A stretch of DNA of 64,000 bases from Natrarchaeobius oligotrophus (GCF_003841465.1 NZ_REFZ01000001.1:124001-188000), one strand, 5' to 3'. Positions 41,393 to 50,249 are shown, counted from the stretch's first letter. A program made the numbers and translations. Notes: generated from the sequence alone by a model not told the origin.

Positions 41393-42171
41393 CCGCCGTC
41401 CTGCGAAACGAGTCGGAGAGGCTCGTTCGAGGGTCGGTCGTACTGACCGGAGTGCTCGTCGTGCTCGTGGCGTTTCTCTTCGTCGTGTTCCCAAGCATTC
41501 AGCGAGAAGCGGAGTTGTTCGAGGAGGTGTATCCGACGTTCGTTCTCGATCTGCTGGGAATCGTCGAGCTACACACGATCGAGGGGTTCGTCGGTGGATA
41601 CATCTTCGCGTTCGTCTGGGTGCTCATCGCGGGGATCTACTTCGCTTACGTCAGCGGTGGCATGGTCTCGCGGGACGTTCGCACGCGCCGACTGGATCTC
41701 ACGCTCGCCAGTCCCGTCTCCAGGGAGTCGGTCGTATTCCAGAAGGTCGCTGCGCTGTGGGTTCCGCTGGTCGCGCTGAACGCCGGATTGCTGGCCACGG
41801 TGCTCGTCGGTGTGACGCTCCTCGGCGAATCGATCGATCCCGTCTCCCTCGCGATGGTGCACCTGCTCGGCGTTCCATATCTGCTCGTCTGTGCCGGAAT
41901 CGGGATCGTCCTGTCGGTTCGTATCGATCGTGACGAGACCGCTCAGGCCGCGGCGCTGGTCGTCACGTTCGTCCTCTGGCTGGTCGACGGCCTCTCCCAG
42001 ATGAGCCCGGACTTTGAGTGGATGGGCGGTTTCACGCCGAGTCGGTACTACGATCCCTCCGCGATCCTCGTCCACCGGGAGTACGCGCTGTTCGACGCCA
42101 CAATCCTCCTCGCGGCGTTTCTCGCTCTGCTCGGTATCGCCGTGGTCGTCTTCGTTCGGAGGGACATCTGA
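41389..42171 (+). CDS. ABC-2 permease, first copy
   Basis: This 260-residue permease has six hydrophobic segments, starting with the N-terminal 'RLVRGSVVLTGVLVVLVAFLFVVFP'. The loop 'LLGIVELHTIEGFVGGYIFAFVWVLIAGIYFAYVSGG' and 'RTRRLDLTLASPVSRESVVFQKVAALWVPLVALN' are shared with the second permease. This is an NosY-like arrangement. It overlaps the ATPase gene by 4 nt. The two permeases could form a heterodimeric channel. Confidence 0.87.
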   Translation: MTAVLRNESERLVRGSVVLTGVLVVLVAFLFVVFPSIQREAELFEEVYPTFVLDLLGIVELHTIEGFVGGYIFAFVWVLIAGIYFAYVSGGMVSRDVRTRRLDLTLASPVSRESVVFQKVAALWVPLVALNAGLLATVLVGVTLLGESIDPVSLAMVHLLGVPYLLVCAGIGIVLSVRIDRDETAQAAALVVTFVLWLVDGLSQMSPDFEWMGGFTPSRYYDPSAILVHREYALFDATILLAAFLALLGIAVVVFVRRDI

Positions 42172-42282
42172 GATGACGGCCGGATTTCGCGTGTTCCGGA
42201 CCGACATCGGCCGACTCGATAACGACAGCGTCCGCATCCGGTGCCATCGCGACGGGCGGCGAAACCGACTGGAGGGCGGGAC

Positions 42283-43065
42283 GTGACGGCCATTCTCCGG
42301 GTCGAATCCAGAAAACGCGTGCGTGGCTCGGTAGTGCTGGTCGTCGTGTTCGCCCTGCTGTCGGCGCTGTACTTCTCGATGTTTCCGGGCATACAGGAGG
42401 AGATGGAAGCGTTCGAGGAGGCGTTTCCGGCGTTCATGTTCGACCTGTTCGGGATCGAAGAGCTACACACGATCGAGGGCTTCATCGCCGCCGAGATCTA
42501 CTCGTTTTTCTGGGTCCTCCTTCTCGGAGTTTACTTTGCGTACGTCGGCGCCGGTTTGATCGCGAGCGACGTCGAGGACCGACGGATGGATCTCACCCTC
42601 TCCAACCCGGTCTCCCGCGAGTCGGTCGTGCTCCAGAAAGCCGCCGCCCTGTGGGTCCCGCTGGTCGCGTTGAACGTCGGGGTGGCGGTCATCGTCTACC
42701 TCGGCGCGCTCGCCATCGGCGAGTCGTTCGATCCGGTCGCGCTCGCGATGGTACACCTGCTCAGCGTCCCTTACCTGCTGGTCTGTGCTGGCATCGGGAT
42801 CGTTCTATCCGTCGTCATCGAGCGAGCGAGAACAGCTCGCGCAGTGGCGCTGAGCCTGGTAGTTCTCCTCTGGCTGATCGACGGCGTATCCAGGCTGGAC
42901 GACGACTACGAGTGGATCGGTGCGGCCACGCCGAGTCGGTACTACGAGGAGACGGACATTCTCGTTCACGAGGAGTACGCGTTTCTCGACGCCGGAATTT
43001 TGCTCGTCGCGTTTCTCGTCCTGCTGGCCGCCGCCGTCGTCGTCTTCACGCGTCGCGACGTGTGA
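42283..43065 (+). CDS. ABC-2 permease, second copy
   Basis: This 260-residue paralogue of the preceding permease matches through most of its length: 'LFGIEELHTIEGFIAAEIYSFFWVLLLGVYFAYVGAG', 'RRMDLTLSNPVSRESVVLQKAAALWVPLVALN' and 'VHLLSVPYLLVCAGIGIVLSV'. A GTG at 42283 starts it (VTAILRVESRKRVRGS), aligning exactly with the MTAVLRNESERLVRGS start of copy one. The 111-nt spacer between the copies contains a short frame beginning MTAGFRVFRTD, perhaps a decayed third start. Tandem duplication produced the pair. Confidence 0.87.
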   Translation: MTAILRVESRKRVRGSVVLVVVFALLSALYFSMFPGIQEEMEAFEEAFPAFMFDLFGIEELHTIEGFIAAEIYSFFWVLLLGVYFAYVGAGLIASDVEDRRMDLTLSNPVSRESVVLQKAAALWVPLVALNVGVAVIVYLGALAIGESFDPVALAMVHLLSVPYLLVCAGIGIVLSVVIERARTARAVALSLVVLLWLIDGVSRLDDDYEWIGAATPSRYYEETDILVHEEYAFLDAGILLVAFLVLLAAAVVVFTRRDV

Positions 43066-43123
43066 GACGCTCCTGGCGTCCCGGACGAGTGCTCGTGTTG
43101 GCGACGATGAACGAAGGGACGAT

Positions 43124-43130
43124 CTATATC
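43124..43130 (+). promoter_or_regulatory. TATA-like box of the gene at 43155
   Basis: ctatatc is centred 28 nt before ATG 43155, which supports that start and a leaderless transcript separate from the exporter genes. Confidence 0.45.
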
Positions 43131-43154
43131 CGACGAGACGGCGTACGCCTCTCG

Positions 43155-44126
43155 ATGACAGCGAGCCGACGAGCCGTCCTCGAGCGTGCGGGGATAACGA
43201 CCGTCGCCGTCGCCACCGCGGGCCGGCTCACGATCGACGCGGGAACGACCAGCGACGACGAACCGCCGGAGTTCAGCCGATGGCTTTCCCCCGAGGACGT
43301 GGTCGAGTTTACGTTCGTCGACTGGGCGAGCGTCGAAGAGGACGTACGGGGAGAACTCGAGCAGGCGCAGGCGGACGAGGAGATCGACGTTCCGCCGGAG
43401 TACGAGAACGACCCGATGGTCGCGCCCGCTTCCGACGGCGTGCTCTCGACGTACCTCTTCGTCGGGCTCGACCTCGTCGAGTTCGGGCTCGGTCGGCTTC
43501 TGGACGACGAGGCGTTCGAGTCGACCGTCGACGGACTGCTTCGTACCGGCCGGGCGTTCGTTGCGACCGGCGAAATCGACCCCGATGAAATCGACGAGCG
43601 ACTGACCGGCGAGCCGGAGTTCGAGTTCGTGGTGCAGATGGAACGGACGGACGAGATCGGGGAGTACGACGTCTACACGCCGATCGACGATCGGGAGGCG
43701 GCGATCGCCGTCGGCACCGACGCGCTCCTCGTCGTCGACGAAGGTGACGATCCGAGGGCGGTACTCGAGTCGATCGTCGACGTCGCCGAAGGCGATACCG
43801 AGCGGGCCACGGACGACTCCGAACCGTTCGCGTGGCTCCTCGAGACTGCCGGCCACGGCGACGTCGTCGTGGGCCAGTACGGCGGGCCGTTCGACGCCGA
43901 GGACCTCGTCCATCCGGCGCTCGACCCACTTGCGGGCGCAGCGGGGTTCGTCTCCTCGCTCACCCTCGAAGACGAGATGACGTCGTCCGGAACGTTCGCC
44001 TCGGTTCTCGACGACCCGGACGAGGCCGCACTCGAGGACCTCCTCGGTGTTTCCGCGGACGAACGGGCGATCGACGTGGACGGGGATCGCGTCACCGCGA
44101 CGGGAACCTGGCGGGAGGTGAACTGA
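43155..44126 (+). CDS. exported protein of unknown function
   Basis: This 323-residue acidic protein begins MTASRRAVLERAGITTVAVA, a Tat-like signal (Arg-Arg then a hydrophobic run) without a lipobox. The remainder has 'SRWLSPEDVVEFTFVDWASVEEDVRGEL', 'FVGLDLVEFGLGRLLDD', 'YDVYTPIDDREAAIAVGTDALLVVDE' and 'EPFAWLLETAGHGDVVVGQYGG', and looks like two related alpha/beta halves. No family is recognised. The ATG at 43107 is an alternative, but the TATA box would then lie inside the gene. It follows the ABC exporter and might be its client or partner. Confidence 0.72.
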   Translation: MTASRRAVLERAGITTVAVATAGRLTIDAGTTSDDEPPEFSRWLSPEDVVEFTFVDWASVEEDVRGELEQAQADEEIDVPPEYENDPMVAPASDGVLSTYLFVGLDLVEFGLGRLLDDEAFESTVDGLLRTGRAFVATGEIDPDEIDERLTGEPEFEFVVQMERTDEIGEYDVYTPIDDREAAIAVGTDALLVVDEGDDPRAVLESIVDVAEGDTERATDDSEPFAWLLETAGHGDVVVGQYGGPFDAEDLVHPALDPLAGAAGFVSSLTLEDEMTSSGTFASVLDDPDEAALEDLLGVSADERAIDVDGDRVTATGTWREVN

Positions 44127-44481
44127 TGGACGACCGTCGATTCGACCCCCAAACCCAACTCGAACGAATAGTATATCTGAAAAACACCTTTGGTTAGTAT
44201 TTAATATTATGTGAGTGTCATGAGCGTCGCCCGTTGCGCTAGCCGGGGACGTGGTGACGTCGCACCTTCGGCGGAAATCACCCAGGGTGACTCGACAATC
44301 ACCATTTTCATTTGAGATTTTTACCCCGTATATTTCGGCCGCCCCGGAGCTATCACCGCCATCTGTTGTCCAACTTCGCTAGAAAACGTTCTAGAACAAT
44401 CAGATAAACGGTAATACGACTGAAACAGATTTATAGGGCCTCGATAATCACCTGATAGGCAAGCTTCCGAGGATTCGATAC
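44127..44481 (+). other. regulatory region upstream of the pilin-like operon
   Basis: About 355 nt, AT-rich compared with genes. It contains the perfect dyad CTAGAA-aacg-TTCTAG (44379-44394) and a TATA-like atttatagg centred near 44433, placing a start near 44460 and a short leader before ATG 44482. No gene was found. Confidence 0.5.
44379..44394 (+). promoter_or_regulatory. perfect dyad upstream of the pilin-like operon
   Basis: CTAGAA-AACG-TTCTAG is a 16-nt site about 40-50 nt upstream of the TATA-like box, the usual place for an activator (or BRE-proximal regulator). Confidence 0.45.
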
Positions 44482-44937
44482 ATGACTGGAGACAATCACG
44501 ATCGTGGTCAAACTCATTTCGATTTTCTGATCGGATTCTCGGTATTTATCGTGGCGGTGATGTTCGTCTTCACCTCCGTTCCGGGCCTGATCACTCCCTT
44601 CGACGAGAGCGAAACCGCGAACCCGCTGCTCGCGGATCGGATCGCCGACGACCTCTCCGAATCGACGCTGGTCGACTCGTCCGGCTCGGCACAGCTCAAC
44701 GAGAGCGCGGCCGAGGCGTTTTTCGTCGACGCGAGTGAAGACGAGGTTCGTTCGATCCTCGGAATCGACGATCGACGGTCGTTCAACGTTTCGATCACGA
44801 ACTCGACGACCGGCACACAGCTCGACGAGTACGCCGTCGGCGACCCCGTACCCGACGAGACGGGCCAGGTGACGGTCACACAGCGGATACTGCTGGCCGA
44901 CGGCGAGTCGTACTGGCTGTCCGTCCGGGTGTGGTGA
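44482..44937 (+). CDS. pilin-like membrane-anchored protein 1
   Basis: This 151-residue protein begins with a short polar head (MTGDNHDRGQTHFDFLIGF) and a single hydrophobic helix, then an extracellular-type domain ('DDLSESTLVDSSGSAQLNESAAEAFFVDASEDEVRSIL', 'TNSTTGTQLDEYAVGDPVPDETGQVTVTQRI'). The RGQ before the helix and the layout resemble archaeal type IV pilin-like proteins (DUF7287 type, from memory). It is first in an operon of five genes with overlaps or gaps of a few bases. Its function is probably in a surface filament or pseudopilus; that is inferred from architecture only. Confidence 0.75.
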   Translation: MTGDNHDRGQTHFDFLIGFSVFIVAVMFVFTSVPGLITPFDESETANPLLADRIADDLSESTLVDSSGSAQLNESAAEAFFVDASEDEVRSILGIDDRRSFNVSITNSTTGTQLDEYAVGDPVPDETGQVTVTQRILLADGESYWLSVRVW

Positions 44938-44939
44938 CC

Positions 44940-45527
44940 ATGGAGCGAGGACAGATTCACGCGCTGGAAGGGATCCTGGCCGCGGTGTTGCTCGTGTTGA
45001 GTCTCGTTTTCGCGCTCCAGGTGTCCGCCGTGACGCCGATGACCGAGAGCACGTCCAGCCAGCACATCGAAAACCAGCAGCGAGCCGTCGGCACCGATCT
45101 GCTCCAGGCGGCGGCCGAGGACGGATCGCTGAAAGCGGCCGTGCTCTACTGGGACAACGACAGCGCGACGTACCACGGTTCGAATCCGGACGGAATCTAC
45201 ACGAACGATCTCCCCGACGAACTTCGGCTCGGAAGCGAACTCGAGCGGACGCTCACCGATCGAGGGATCGCGTACAACCTGGAGGTGAACTACGTCGACG
45301 ACGGCGAGGTCCGGTCGCGGACGATCGTCAAGCAGGGTGAACCGAGCGATCACGCGGTGACGGCGACGCAGGTGCTCACCCTCTACGAAGGCGATCCGCT
45401 CACGGACGAAAGCGGCGACCCCGACGGGACGGGGTTGGGAGAGGGGACGACGTTCTACGCCCCGAACGAATCGGACGAACCGCTGTACAACGTGGTCGAA
45501 ATCGAGTTGAGACTATGGCGGATGTGA
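44940..45527 (+). CDS. pilin-like membrane-anchored protein 2
   Basis: This 195-residue protein starts MERGQIHALEGILAAVLLVL, a charged head and one hydrophobic helix, followed by a soluble outer part ('DNDSATYHGSNPDGIYTNDLPDELRLGSELERTLTDRGIAYNLEVNYVDDGEVRSRTI'). The helix residue pattern (ALEG, where the Glu is at position 5 of the class III signal helix) recalls archaeal pilins processed by PibD. It lies 2 nt after the first gene and overlaps the third by 13 nt. DUF7288-like, from memory. Confidence 0.75.
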   Translation: MERGQIHALEGILAAVLLVLSLVFALQVSAVTPMTESTSSQHIENQQRAVGTDLLQAAAEDGSLKAAVLYWDNDSATYHGSNPDGIYTNDLPDELRLGSELERTLTDRGIAYNLEVNYVDDGEVRSRTIVKQGEPSDHAVTATQVLTLYEGDPLTDESGDPDGTGLGEGTTFYAPNESDEPLYNVVEIELRLWRM

Positions 45528-46456
45528 ACGCGAGCGAGACCCGAAACCGGGGCCGACGGCGCGGACAGCTCCTGTTGATCACCGGGTTGATGCTCGCGAT
45601 TACCCTCGTGTTTCTCGCGGTGCTTTTGAACGGCGTCATCTACGCCGAAAACCTGGGGACGCGCGGGAGCGATATCGGCGGTCACGAGACCGTTCGCTTC
45701 GAGACCGCCGCGGCCGACGCCGGCGAGCGGTTCGTGGTGGCGACCAATCGCGACGCCGACCCGCACGCGGACCACGCAGACCTCGTCGACCGGGTCGACG
45801 CGGCGGTCGCCGACTGGGACGACCAGTCGAGACAACACCTCGTCCGGGACGGCAGTTACAGCCGCGTCTCGCTCGCGGATGCGGAGGACGGCGCGCGGAT
45901 TCACCAATCGGACTCGGGTCCCTTCGAGAGCGCCAACGACGAGGGCAACTGGACCGTCGTCGAAAACGGCGACGTGCGAAACGCCTCGATGCGGGTCGAC
46001 GACGTCGACGGAACCTTCCGTCTGACCGTGACGACCGCCGCGTCGACGTGGAATCTGACCGTCGAAGACGCAGGCGACGTCGAGGTGGCCGCCGAGCTGG
46101 ACGGAGCCGACGTCGCGGAGTGTTCCGTGAGTCAGCCCCCGTTCGAGATCGATTTCGTCGACGGAACCGTCGACGGCGACCGCTGTGGCGGGGAGCCGAT
46201 GGTCTTCGCGGGCGGTCTCGAGGGGCCGTACGAGACGGTCGCGCTCGTCGGCGGTGACGAACTCGAAGGTGCCTACGATCTGACGACGAACGACACCGCA
46301 CCGCTGTCCTCGAGCGAGTTCGAGGACCCGGGCGGGGACTCGCCGATCGCGGAATCCGAACTGTACTCCGTCGACCTCTCGCTCACGCACGAAACCGACC
46401 GCATCGACTACCAGTCGACCGTCACCGTCACACCAAACACGCACTATGGACGATAA
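45515..46456 (+). CDS. pilin-like membrane-anchored protein 3
   Basis: This 313-residue protein has an Arg-rich N terminus (TRNRGRRRGQLLLITG), one hydrophobic helix (about 18-42) and a long beta-rich outer part with several N-glycosylation-type sequons (NWT, NAS, NLT). It resembles the DUF7261 type. It overlaps the gene before it by 13 nt and the one after it by 11 nt, so translation is coupled. It is probably the largest outer subunit of the operon's assembly. Confidence 0.75.
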   Translation: MADVNASETRNRGRRRGQLLLITGLMLAITLVFLAVLLNGVIYAENLGTRGSDIGGHETVRFETAAADAGERFVVATNRDADPHADHADLVDRVDAAVADWDDQSRQHLVRDGSYSRVSLADAEDGARIHQSDSGPFESANDEGNWTVVENGDVRNASMRVDDVDGTFRLTVTTAASTWNLTVEDAGDVEVAAELDGADVAECSVSQPPFEIDFVDGTVDGDRCGGEPMVFAGGLEGPYETVALVGGDELEGAYDLTTNDTAPLSSSEFEDPGGDSPIAESELYSVDLSLTHETDRIDYQSTVTVTPNTHYGR

Positions 46457-46892
46457 GGCCGTTTCGACCGCGTTGAACTACGTGCTCCTGCTCGGAATCA
46501 CCGTGTTACTCATGGGCGGGCTCTCCGTGGCGGCCGGCGACTTGCTCGAGACCCAACACGAGGGAGCAGTGAACGCGGAACTCGACGTGATCGGAGAGCG
46601 AATCGTCGCCGACCTCCAGACCGCGGATCGGTTGACTCGGGCCGATGGTACGGCCGAGACCGTCCTCGTTCGATCGTCGCCGCCGGAGACGATCAGCGGC
46701 GGCCACTACTCCGTGAGAATCGTCCACGTCGGCGGCGAAACGAGGCTGATCCTCGAGAGCGCGTCCGCCGACGTCACGACCGAAACGACCGTTCCGACGA
46801 CGACCCCGGTCGCCGAAACGGGACTGATCGGCGGCCCGCTCGAGATTCGGTACGACGACGAGAACGGCGAACTGGTGATCGCCGATGGATGA
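46446..46892 (+). CDS. pilin-like membrane-anchored protein 4
   Basis: This 148-residue protein begins MDDKAVSTALNYVLLLGITV, the typical archaeal pilin start (charged head, VSTALNYV before the helix). The outer part is beta-rich ('VRIVHVGGETRLILESASADVTTETTVPTTTPVAETG', 'GPLEIRYDDENGEL'). DUF7266-like, from memory. It overlaps the neighbours on both sides (11 and 8 nt). No function beyond pilus-like assembly can be inferred. Confidence 0.78.
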   Translation: MDDKAVSTALNYVLLLGITVLLMGGLSVAAGDLLETQHEGAVNAELDVIGERIVADLQTADRLTRADGTAETVLVRSSPPETISGGHYSVRIVHVGGETRLILESASADVTTETTVPTTTPVAETGLIGGPLEIRYDDENGELVIADG

Positions 46893-47673
46893 ACGCGGCG
46901 TCACCGAGTTGATCGGCTACACCGTCATCTTCGGGATCGTGCTCCTGTCGTTCAGCATGCTCTTTCTCGTCGGCACGACGAGCGTCACCGACTCCCGGGA
47001 GCGAACCCAGGTCGACAACGCGGAAGCGGCGTTCGAAATCCTCGCGGAGAACGTCGACGAGCACGCCTTCGACCGCGCGGTCGGGCGCGCGACGGAGATC
47101 AAAGTCGCCGACGCGAGCCTCTACTTCGGCCCCGAGGAGTCGGTCAACGTGACGATCATGCCCGACGGAGCAGGAAGCGGGGAGGAAAACGTCACCCTGT
47201 ACGACCGGTCGTCCGAACCGATCGTCTACGAATCGCGAGACGGAACGAGCGTAGTGTACGCGAACGGGGCGCTGTTCCGGGAGGAAACCGACGAGAGCCG
47301 GATGGTCAGAGAACCCTACGCCCGAATCGACGAGAACCGAACCGTCCTGCCCCAGATCCGGTTTTCGAACGCCGAGGGCAGACTCACGATCGGCGGATCG
47401 GAGACCGTTCTCGTCCGGACCGAGCGGCTGTCACCGAGATTCGAGCAGAACACGACGTACCAGGAGTACGACCTCGAGATCACGATCACCACGACCGACC
47501 GTCGCGCCGAGGCCTGGCAGTCCTACTACGACTCGTTCGAGATTCTCGAGTGTCCCGACAGCCGGATCGTCGACCTCCCCGACGAGGGAGCCGAACTGAC
47601 GTGTCAGACGGACGGTCACACGACGGCCGAAGTGTACGTTCCCGAGACGAGACTCGACGGCGAGTTCAGCTGA
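46885..47673 (+). CDS. pilin-like membrane-anchored protein 5
   Basis: This 262-residue protein starts MDERGVTELIGYTVIFGIVL, another archaellin/pilin-like head and helix, then an outer beta-rich domain ('SVNVTIMPDGAGSGEENVTLYDR', 'YARIDENRTVLPQIRFSNAEGRLTIGGSETVLVRTE', 'YYDSFEILECPDSRIVDLPDEGAELTCQ') with two Cys residues that may form a disulfide. It is the last gene of the operon and converges, with an 8-nt overlap, with the sixth pilin-like gene on the other strand. Confidence 0.78.
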   Translation: MDERGVTELIGYTVIFGIVLLSFSMLFLVGTTSVTDSRERTQVDNAEAAFEILAENVDEHAFDRAVGRATEIKVADASLYFGPEESVNVTIMPDGAGSGEENVTLYDRSSEPIVYESRDGTSVVYANGALFREETDESRMVREPYARIDENRTVLPQIRFSNAEGRLTIGGSETVLVRTERLSPRFEQNTTYQEYDLEITITTTDRRAEAWQSYYDSFEILECPDSRIVDLPDEGAELTCQTDGHTTAEVYVPETRLDGEFS

Positions 47674-48970
47674 ATCGGACCTCGACTTCGTTTTCCGTGA
47701 TCTGGAGGTAGGTCACGAACCCTTCGGCCTCGTAGTCGATGTACGCGCCGGACTCGTCGTGGTCGACGCGCTGTGCGCCGGTTTTGTCCTCGACCGTCAG
47801 ATCGACGTTCGGTCCGTACGCTTCGATGGTCTCGTTGAACAACTCGCCGAGTTCCCGCTGAGTACCGTCGTACTCGGCGGAGACGTTCGCCGTCAGGTCG
47901 ACCTCGACGGTGTCCGGGTCGGTGCTCTGGTTCACTTCGAAGGCGTCGTCGGCGACCCACTCGTTACCGTCCGAATCCGTGAGCGTCACGTCGACCCAGC
48001 CGTGGCCCTGGCCGTGGACGTTGACGAATTCGATTCCGTCGACCTCGAGGCTCCAGTCTAAATTGTTCAGCCCGGAAGCGCCGTCGCCGGCCAGGGTCAC
48101 GGTGAAGTTGTTCATCGGGTCCTCTTCCTCGGCGGCCCGGATACGGATCTTGCCGCCGTCGCTCAGCGGCGTCGCCCCGATGTCGCCGAGTGTCAGCAAC
48201 TCGACGGTCGCGGTTTCGTTTCCGTGATCGACCGACACGTTCCCCTGGGTTCGTTCCTCGAAGTACGTTTCCCAGCCGCGGTAGTAGTCGCTCTGGACGG
48301 TCACCTCGATCGTGCCGTTTTCGATGGGGTTTCTGTACTCCGCGCCGTCTTTCTGATACGTCCGCGAACTGGGGTAGATGCGATCCGTCCCGCTCCGTTG
48401 GTGGGCGACGATGTCGGATTTCCCCGATCGACGCTGATCGCCGGTGACGTTGATGACCGGGAGCGTGAGCGTTCCGTATCGGTAGTGAAACTCGGGCGGC
48501 GAGACCATGGTGGTGTGGTCGTCGTCTTGCTTCCAGACGCCGCCGCCCTGGTAGGCGACCGTCGTTCCGTCGTTCGCGTACGTGACGGTGCCGAGCGAGA
48601 ACGAGTCGTGACCGATCAGTTCGCGATCCCCGTCGCCGGTTCGGTTGAGGTGTGCGATCTCGATCGATCCCGCCGTCCCGTCGATCGCGTACGTTCCGTC
48701 GGTGTTGTCGACGGAGACGGTCTGTACCGAGGACTCCCCGAGCGACACTTCCGACACCTTCGATCCGAGGAGCGCGAGTTCGTTCTCCGCGGCACCCACT
48801 TCGGTCGTCTGCTGGTGTCCGTCGAGAACGGCCATTCCCGCGATAAAAAGCCCAGTGGCTGATATTATAGTAAATCCAAGTAGAAGGACGAGTCCGAGAA
48901 TCTCCGATTGCGACCGATCGTCCGAAAGCACGTCGGGCTCGCTCTCGTTCACCGATCTCCGAGATATCAC
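47666..48970 (-). CDS. pilin-like membrane-anchored protein 6, opposite strand
   Basis: This 434-residue protein carries the pilin-like head 'SDDRSQSEILGLVLLLGFTIISATGLFIAG' and a long outer domain. 'QSEILGLVLLLGFTI' matches DUF7289-type proteins (family name from memory) and the type I pilin signal. The outer part has sequons (NVT, NFT, NVS) and a repeated glycine/aspartate pattern. GTG 48970 fits a TATA-like element centred near 49000 (leaderless); GTG 48952 is an alternative. It converges with the five-gene operon and is likely a partner regulated separately. Confidence 0.75.
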   Translation of the reverse strand: MISRRSVNESEPDVLSDDRSQSEILGLVLLLGFTIISATGLFIAGMAVLDGHQQTTEVGAAENELALLGSKVSEVSLGESSVQTVSVDNTDGTYAIDGTAGSIEIAHLNRTGDGDRELIGHDSFSLGTVTYANDGTTVAYQGGGVWKQDDDHTTMVSPPEFHYRYGTLTLPVINVTGDQRRSGKSDIVAHQRSGTDRIYPSSRTYQKDGAEYRNPIENGTIEVTVQSDYYRGWETYFEERTQGNVSVDHGNETATVELLTLGDIGATPLSDGGKIRIRAAEEEDPMNNFTVTLAGDGASGLNNLDWSLEVDGIEFVNVHGQGHGWVDVTLTDSDGNEWVADDAFEVNQSTDPDTVEVDLTANVSAEYDGTQRELGELFNETIEAYGPNVDLTVEDKTGAQRVDHDESGAYIDYEAEGFVTYLQITENEVEVRFS

Positions 48971-49053
48971 TGTTCGTGAGTCACACTACAGTCACAAAAT
49001 AGTATTGGTAATTGCTCTATCATCTTCGTCCTCACGACTCGGCCCAGACGTCG

Positions 49054-49437
49054 TCACTCCGTCGACGTCGGAACGACGACTGCTGGTCGGTTCGCGCGCT
49101 CGAGGATCGTCTCGACGGTGGCTCCGACCGGTTGCGACTCGTCCGAGTGCCAGCCGTGGCTGCCGACGACGATTTCGTCGGGGTCGGTTTCGGCAGCCGC
49201 TTCGAGTAACACCGCCGCCGGATCGCCGTTGCAAAGCCGCGTATCGACGCTGGCCGTGGCAGTGAGTCGAACGGACGCGGCGTTCAGGGCGTCCTGGCAG
49301 TCCCGTCGCGCCGTCGGATCGGTCGTTGATGCGACCGCGACGACGGTGACGGTGTCGCCCGGACTCAAACGGTCGTCGAGGTAGTCACAGATCGCTGCCG
49401 TCGTGTGTACCGAATCGCTGCCGACGAGAGAGTGCAT
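49054..49437 (-). CDS. universal stress protein (UspA family)
   Basis: This 127-residue UspA domain (PF00582) starts MHSLVGSDSVHTTAAICDYLDD and has the ATP-loop region 'IVVGSHGWHSDESQPVGATVETILERANRPAVVVP', a variant of the G2xG9xG(S/T) motif. Many family members bind ATP and respond to stress, but which stress is unclear here. ATG 49437 gives the usual domain length of about 130; the longer upstream frame is low-complexity. Encoded alone. Confidence 0.85.
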   Translation of the reverse strand: MHSLVGSDSVHTTAAICDYLDDRLSPGDTVTVVAVASTTDPTARRDCQDALNAASVRLTATASVDTRLCNGDPAAVLLEAAAETDPDEIVVGSHGWHSDESQPVGATVETILERANRPAVVVPTSTE

Positions 49438-49937
49438 ACCGTCACTTCGAGGCCGACCCGATAATCGTATGGGTTCGCGTCCAGCGTCGCCGGACTGTCG
49501 ATCGATCCAGTTCGAACCGCTGATCGCTCGAGCACACTGTGTCCGGAGGCGGGGCGGATTCGAGACCGACGGCGGATTTTCCGACCCAGAAAAAACCCTC
49601 GTCACACTAATACCGAGCGGATAAAAGGAGGGTCCGGGGGACGTCCCAGGAATCCGCCCGAACATCGTCAGTCCCCCGTCAGATAGGCGGACCGGACGCC
49701 GATCAACCTCGTGGACGCGATGCCCGTCGCAGTCGGATCAACCCCGAATCGTCCGGTCCGTTCACCCACGTCCGCCGGTAGCCCGACGCCCGATCACCGG
49801 CTTCGTGGTCTGCTGTCCGTCAGTCCCGCCGCACTCGCGGACGGTCCGCGGTTGTACCGGGACGTCGGTGCATCAGACGGTCTCAGTGGGACTCTTCCAC
49901 CGTGCTTCGGCCCTCCTCGATCGGAAGACGATTTCGC
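49438..49937 (+). other. gene-poor region, nothing recognised
   Basis: About 500 nt between the UspA gene and the DUF7521-like gene. No protein-like frame was seen. A GACCCAGAAAA word here (49583-49593) recurs upstream of the ArsR-like gene (50642-50652), which may be chance. Confidence 0.45.
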
Positions 49938-50249
49938 TCAGTGTCGTCCGTACAGCGAGTAGGTGATCGCGACGAGTCCGAGCAGTCGGCTCACGTTCTC
50001 GAAGAAAACCGTCACGATCTGATCGGTGTCGAAGAGCGTGTTGATGGCGACGTTGATCAGGAACGGAGAGACGGTCAACAACAGCAAGCCGATCGCGAGA
50101 TAGAGCATCGACGGCGCGTCGTTGCGACGGTAGCCGCGGTAGGCCTGGTAGGCGATGATCGCGCCGATCAGCGCGACGAGAAAGAGGCTAGCGACGGTCA
50201 ACAGCTCGAACAGCGTCGCCTCGTCGATCCGAACGACGTCCTCGCTCAT
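49938..50249 (-). CDS. small membrane protein (DUF7521 type)
   Basis: This 103-residue protein has three hydrophobic segments ('TLFELLTVASLFLVALIGAIIAYQAY', 'MLYLAIGLLLLTVSPFLINVAI', 'SRLLGLVAITYSLYG'). Its architecture matches a haloarchaeal family (DUF7521, from memory) that usually sits beside an ArsR-like regulator, as here. The ATG overlaps the stop of that regulator gene by 4 nt. The role is unknown; the pairing suggests a membrane sensor or effector controlled by the regulator. Confidence 0.75.
   Translation of the reverse strand: MSEDVVRIDEATLFELLTVASLFLVALIGAIIAYQAYRGYRRNDAPSMLYLAIGLLLLTVSPFLINVAINTLFDTDQIVTVFFENVSRLLGLVAITYSLYGRH

Noticed and set aside
42173-42287. Short frame MTAGFRVFRTD between the two permeases
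   Set aside because: 37 residues, not continuing like the permease; perhaps a decayed start, too weak to call.
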